Positions 61,737-64,000 of a stretch of DNA of 64,000 bases are shown here, one piece after another. The notes beneath the pieces are model-generated. The model was given only the letters and a program-made list of their open reading frames with translations. It did not search any database and was not told the origin of the DNA. The position numbers and the translations under genes were made by a program. Numbering within the stretch: position 1 is the first letter of the stretch; every line of letters starts with the position of its first letter. Source of the DNA: Adineta steineri (taxonomy: Eukaryota; Rotifera; Eurotatoria; Adinetida; Adinetidae); NCBI GenBank assembly GCA_905250115.1, contig CAJNOI010000010.1:85847-149846 (forward strand), given 5' to 3'.

Positions 61737-64000
61737 ATGGATGATCTACGATTCCGTTGGTTAAAAGAATCAATTTATACGATATTAGATATTAATGAAA
61801 CTGATCCAGCCTTCGAATCTTTCTTGGAAAGTCATGATGGTGCAAATGAATTAGTTGTTGCGAAATTCTTTAATGAAGCCAAATCAAATGTTGATGATGA
61901 AAATGCTTTAATATTTCATAAAGAAGTTTTTGAAGAATTATGTGAAGAAGATGTTGAAATTAGTAATAATAGTTAATTATATTAGAAAATAAAATCTACT
62001 CTTTTTTTTAGCCGAAGAAGAATGGATTGAAGAACAAATGGCTAATAATCCAGATTTTGATCCAAATGAAGAAGCAGCTGGTACAACGAATGGTGGTGAT
62101 GAACAACATCCTCCAGCTGGCAATGATGCATTAAAATCAGAACATGGTGACGGATCAACTGCTGAAGGTGAAAATTCACCAGAATTACCACCAAAACCAA
62201 AACGATATGTAAGTTTAATTTAATATTGTTTTTTCTACCAAATCAAACAACTATTTTCTTTGGTTTAGCGTAAAGAACAAGTCATGTATCTTCGAACGAT
62301 ACTTTATTTATGCCACGATAGCTATCCATCCAATTTAAGTCAAAAAAATTGTGTCTATTTTTTACGTACAACACAAGGAACAATACCTGAACTAACGACC
62401 ATGGAAGATGCTGATAAAATAATGATAAAATATCTTGATTATGGTCTATTGAATGGCCATACATTATATTTACTTGCAAATATACTGAATAAAGTAATAT
62501 TATCATCTAAATTAACTCACAATATCTTTCTTTTTTTTTGCTTGTAGGTTTATAATCCAATATTAACATATCAAACTGACGACATAGAGGCTTCCGATTC
62601 ACATCGACCAGATGCTGTTACTGATGCTCATGAAAAACGAAAAGCTAAAACTGAAAAAACTGCCGAAGAAACTGAAAAACAACTTCGAGACGAAAAAGTT
62701 TGATTAAAATTAATTATTTTTTTTTTCTTAATAAATATTTCTTTTATTAACTAGCGTCGTCAACATGAACAAGAATTAAAGTTAATGTTACGTGATGAAT
62801 TTTTAATTCAATTACAAAAATTTCTTAATCAAATCGGTTTAACACTTCGTCAACTTGAAGGCGAAGTACGCCTTGAATTACCAAAAGATTTTGAAGTAGA
62901 AAAAGTCGTCAGATCAAATAAAGATATGATTGAACAAGCTGAAACTCTTGTCTACAAATGGAATGGTGATATTCGCGAAGCACTTGAACGCGAATTGAAA
63001 AAAGTAAAAATAAAATGAAACACAAAATCCTTCATTCTAATTACTTCTTTTTTAGACACCACAATCACCTGGACCATTAGGTGAAATTGATTGGTGGCGT
63101 GAACGTAATATTACATTGAGTAGTTTATATGAACAAACAAAACAAGAACATGTTGAAAAAGTACTTGAAAAACTTGAAATAGCAGAAAATGCAGCACCAT
63201 CATCATTTCGTGATACTCGTACTGATCTATCGAAATATTATTTCGAATCAAAAGATAATGTCAAATTTTTATCAACACTTGAACGTCATTTTAAAAATGT
63301 CACACATGGCGCCACATTTCGTGTTGTTAGTGAAACTATACCAAAAATGATGAGTGCATTACGTATGGTTTGGATTATTTCACGACATTATAATCGTGAT
63401 GAACGTATGGTCCCATTAATGGAACGTATTGCTAATCAATTATCTGAACGTGTTGCACGTTTAATTAATGTTCGAACATTATTTAGTTATCAACCAAATG
63501 AAATTATTGAAAAATGTACCGAAGCAAAAATAATGTTAGAACGTTGGAAACAAGTAAATCAAATATTAAAATAATTTTTCTTTTTGTCTTAAAATTTACA
63601 TTTATTTTTAGTCATATTATGAAGTTCGAGCTGAAATTGAACAATCTGGACGAGATTCTCGTTGGGAATTTGATAATAAACGTTTATTTCGATTAACTGA
63701 TCATATGGCACGTACTTGTGATGATTTTATTGCAATTGCAAAAGAACTTGATGAATTTTATGGTATATTTACACCTGAACTTAAATCAGTTACAGGAAAA
63801 CCACAAAAAATCAATGAAATTCTTGATCGTGTACATAAAGTTCTTCAATCAATTGAAAATGTAAATATTTTAAGAAAAAAAAACTCCGATCTTATTTTCG
63901 TTTTTTTTGTTTAGGCCCCGTGTGATCCATTTCGTATTGAAGATTATGAAAAATGGAAAATGGTATTAGCTAATTATACGACACAAATCGAAGAAATTGA
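61737..64000 (+). CDS. DNAH10: Axonemal inner-arm dynein heavy chain, DNAH10 type (N-terminal tail, truncated by window end)
   Basis: Heavy chain of the two-headed inner arm (I1/f) dynein in the DNAH10 lineage. ATG 61737 (MDDLRFRWLKESIYTILD). Exons: 61737-61962, 62012-62208, 62269-62493, 62548-62697, 62755-63003, 63056-63553, 63612-63860, 63915 onward. After an acidic N-terminus, NCVYFLRTTQG and KYLDYGLLNG match the DNAH10 start. Then follow LRDEFLIQLQKFLNQIG, GPLGEIDWWRERNITLSSLY, NVKFLSTLERHFKNVTHG, MMSALRMVWIISRHYNRDER, SRWEFDNKRLF and FYGIFTPELKSVTG, all in the order of the DNAH10 tail (DHC_N1). All exon joins keep frame. The motor domain lies to the right of the window. Confidence 0.93.

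Overview
The window is nuclear DNA of a small-genome animal. It is AT-rich and gene-dense, and its genes are cut by many introns of about 50-60 bp with GT/AG ends. The gene set (two axonemal dynein heavy chains, kinesin-1, a muscle LIM protein, an ABCA transporter, a vasculin-like protein, an astacin, an F-box-like/LRR gene of ribonuclease-inhibitor type) is metazoan. Paralogous copies within one window, decaying pseudogenes and interspersed motifs in phase with TGTGGG (the telomere repeat I recall for bdelloids) point to a bdelloid rotifer, probably Rotaria-like. That assignment is inference. Three N runs (17148-17247, 43150-43249, 59991-60000) show that this is a scaffold with unresolved joins.

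Layout. 1-13994 (minus): DNAH6-type inner-arm dynein heavy chain, with its C-terminus beyond the left edge. 15103-15525 (minus): orphan 140-aa protein. 16579-17147 (minus): C-terminal fragment of a DUF885 hydrolase, ending at a gap. 17248-19082 (plus): C-terminal half of an ABCA transporter, starting at the same gap and carrying one apparent frame break. 19.1-22.2 kb: gene-poor stretch with three telomere-like hairpins, a MITE-like inverted repeat and a decayed transposase-like fragment. 22242-22717: ERp29-like thioredoxin-fold gene, apparently cut short. 23728-26454: F-box-like/LRR gene whose nine LRR exons lie on an exact 141-bp period. 27804-30376: complete DUF885 gene whose 3' third is repeated in inverted orientation at 16.4-17.1 kb. 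32044-32574: four-span membrane protein.

33488-35815 (minus) and 36007-37097 (plus) are two divergent genes I do not recognise, sharing an intergenic region of about 190 bp. 37973-38568 (minus) is a muscle LIM protein, with a degenerate tandem copy just upstream. 40532-42592 (minus) is a coiled-coil protein. 44.7-45.8 kb holds a dead sialate O-acetylesterase gene. 46836-50600 is kinesin-1 heavy chain. 52078-52803 is a small single-pass membrane protein. 53439-55733 (minus) is a predicted N-myristoylated protein. 58021-59709 (minus) is a GPI-anchor-type protein with duplicated Ly6/uPAR-like modules. 60001-60359 (minus) is the start of an astacin protease lost into a gap. 60773-61426 (minus) is a compact vasculin-like protein, divergent from the DNAH10-type dynein heavy chain that starts at 61737 and runs off the right edge.

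The two dyneins serve ciliary motility and kinesin-1 serves microtubule transport; the remaining genes show no operon-like or pathway logic. The most interesting material is structural: the 141-bp exon-intron tandem array, the dispersed hairpins with telomere-like arms, and the inverted, partly diverged DUF885 duplication.
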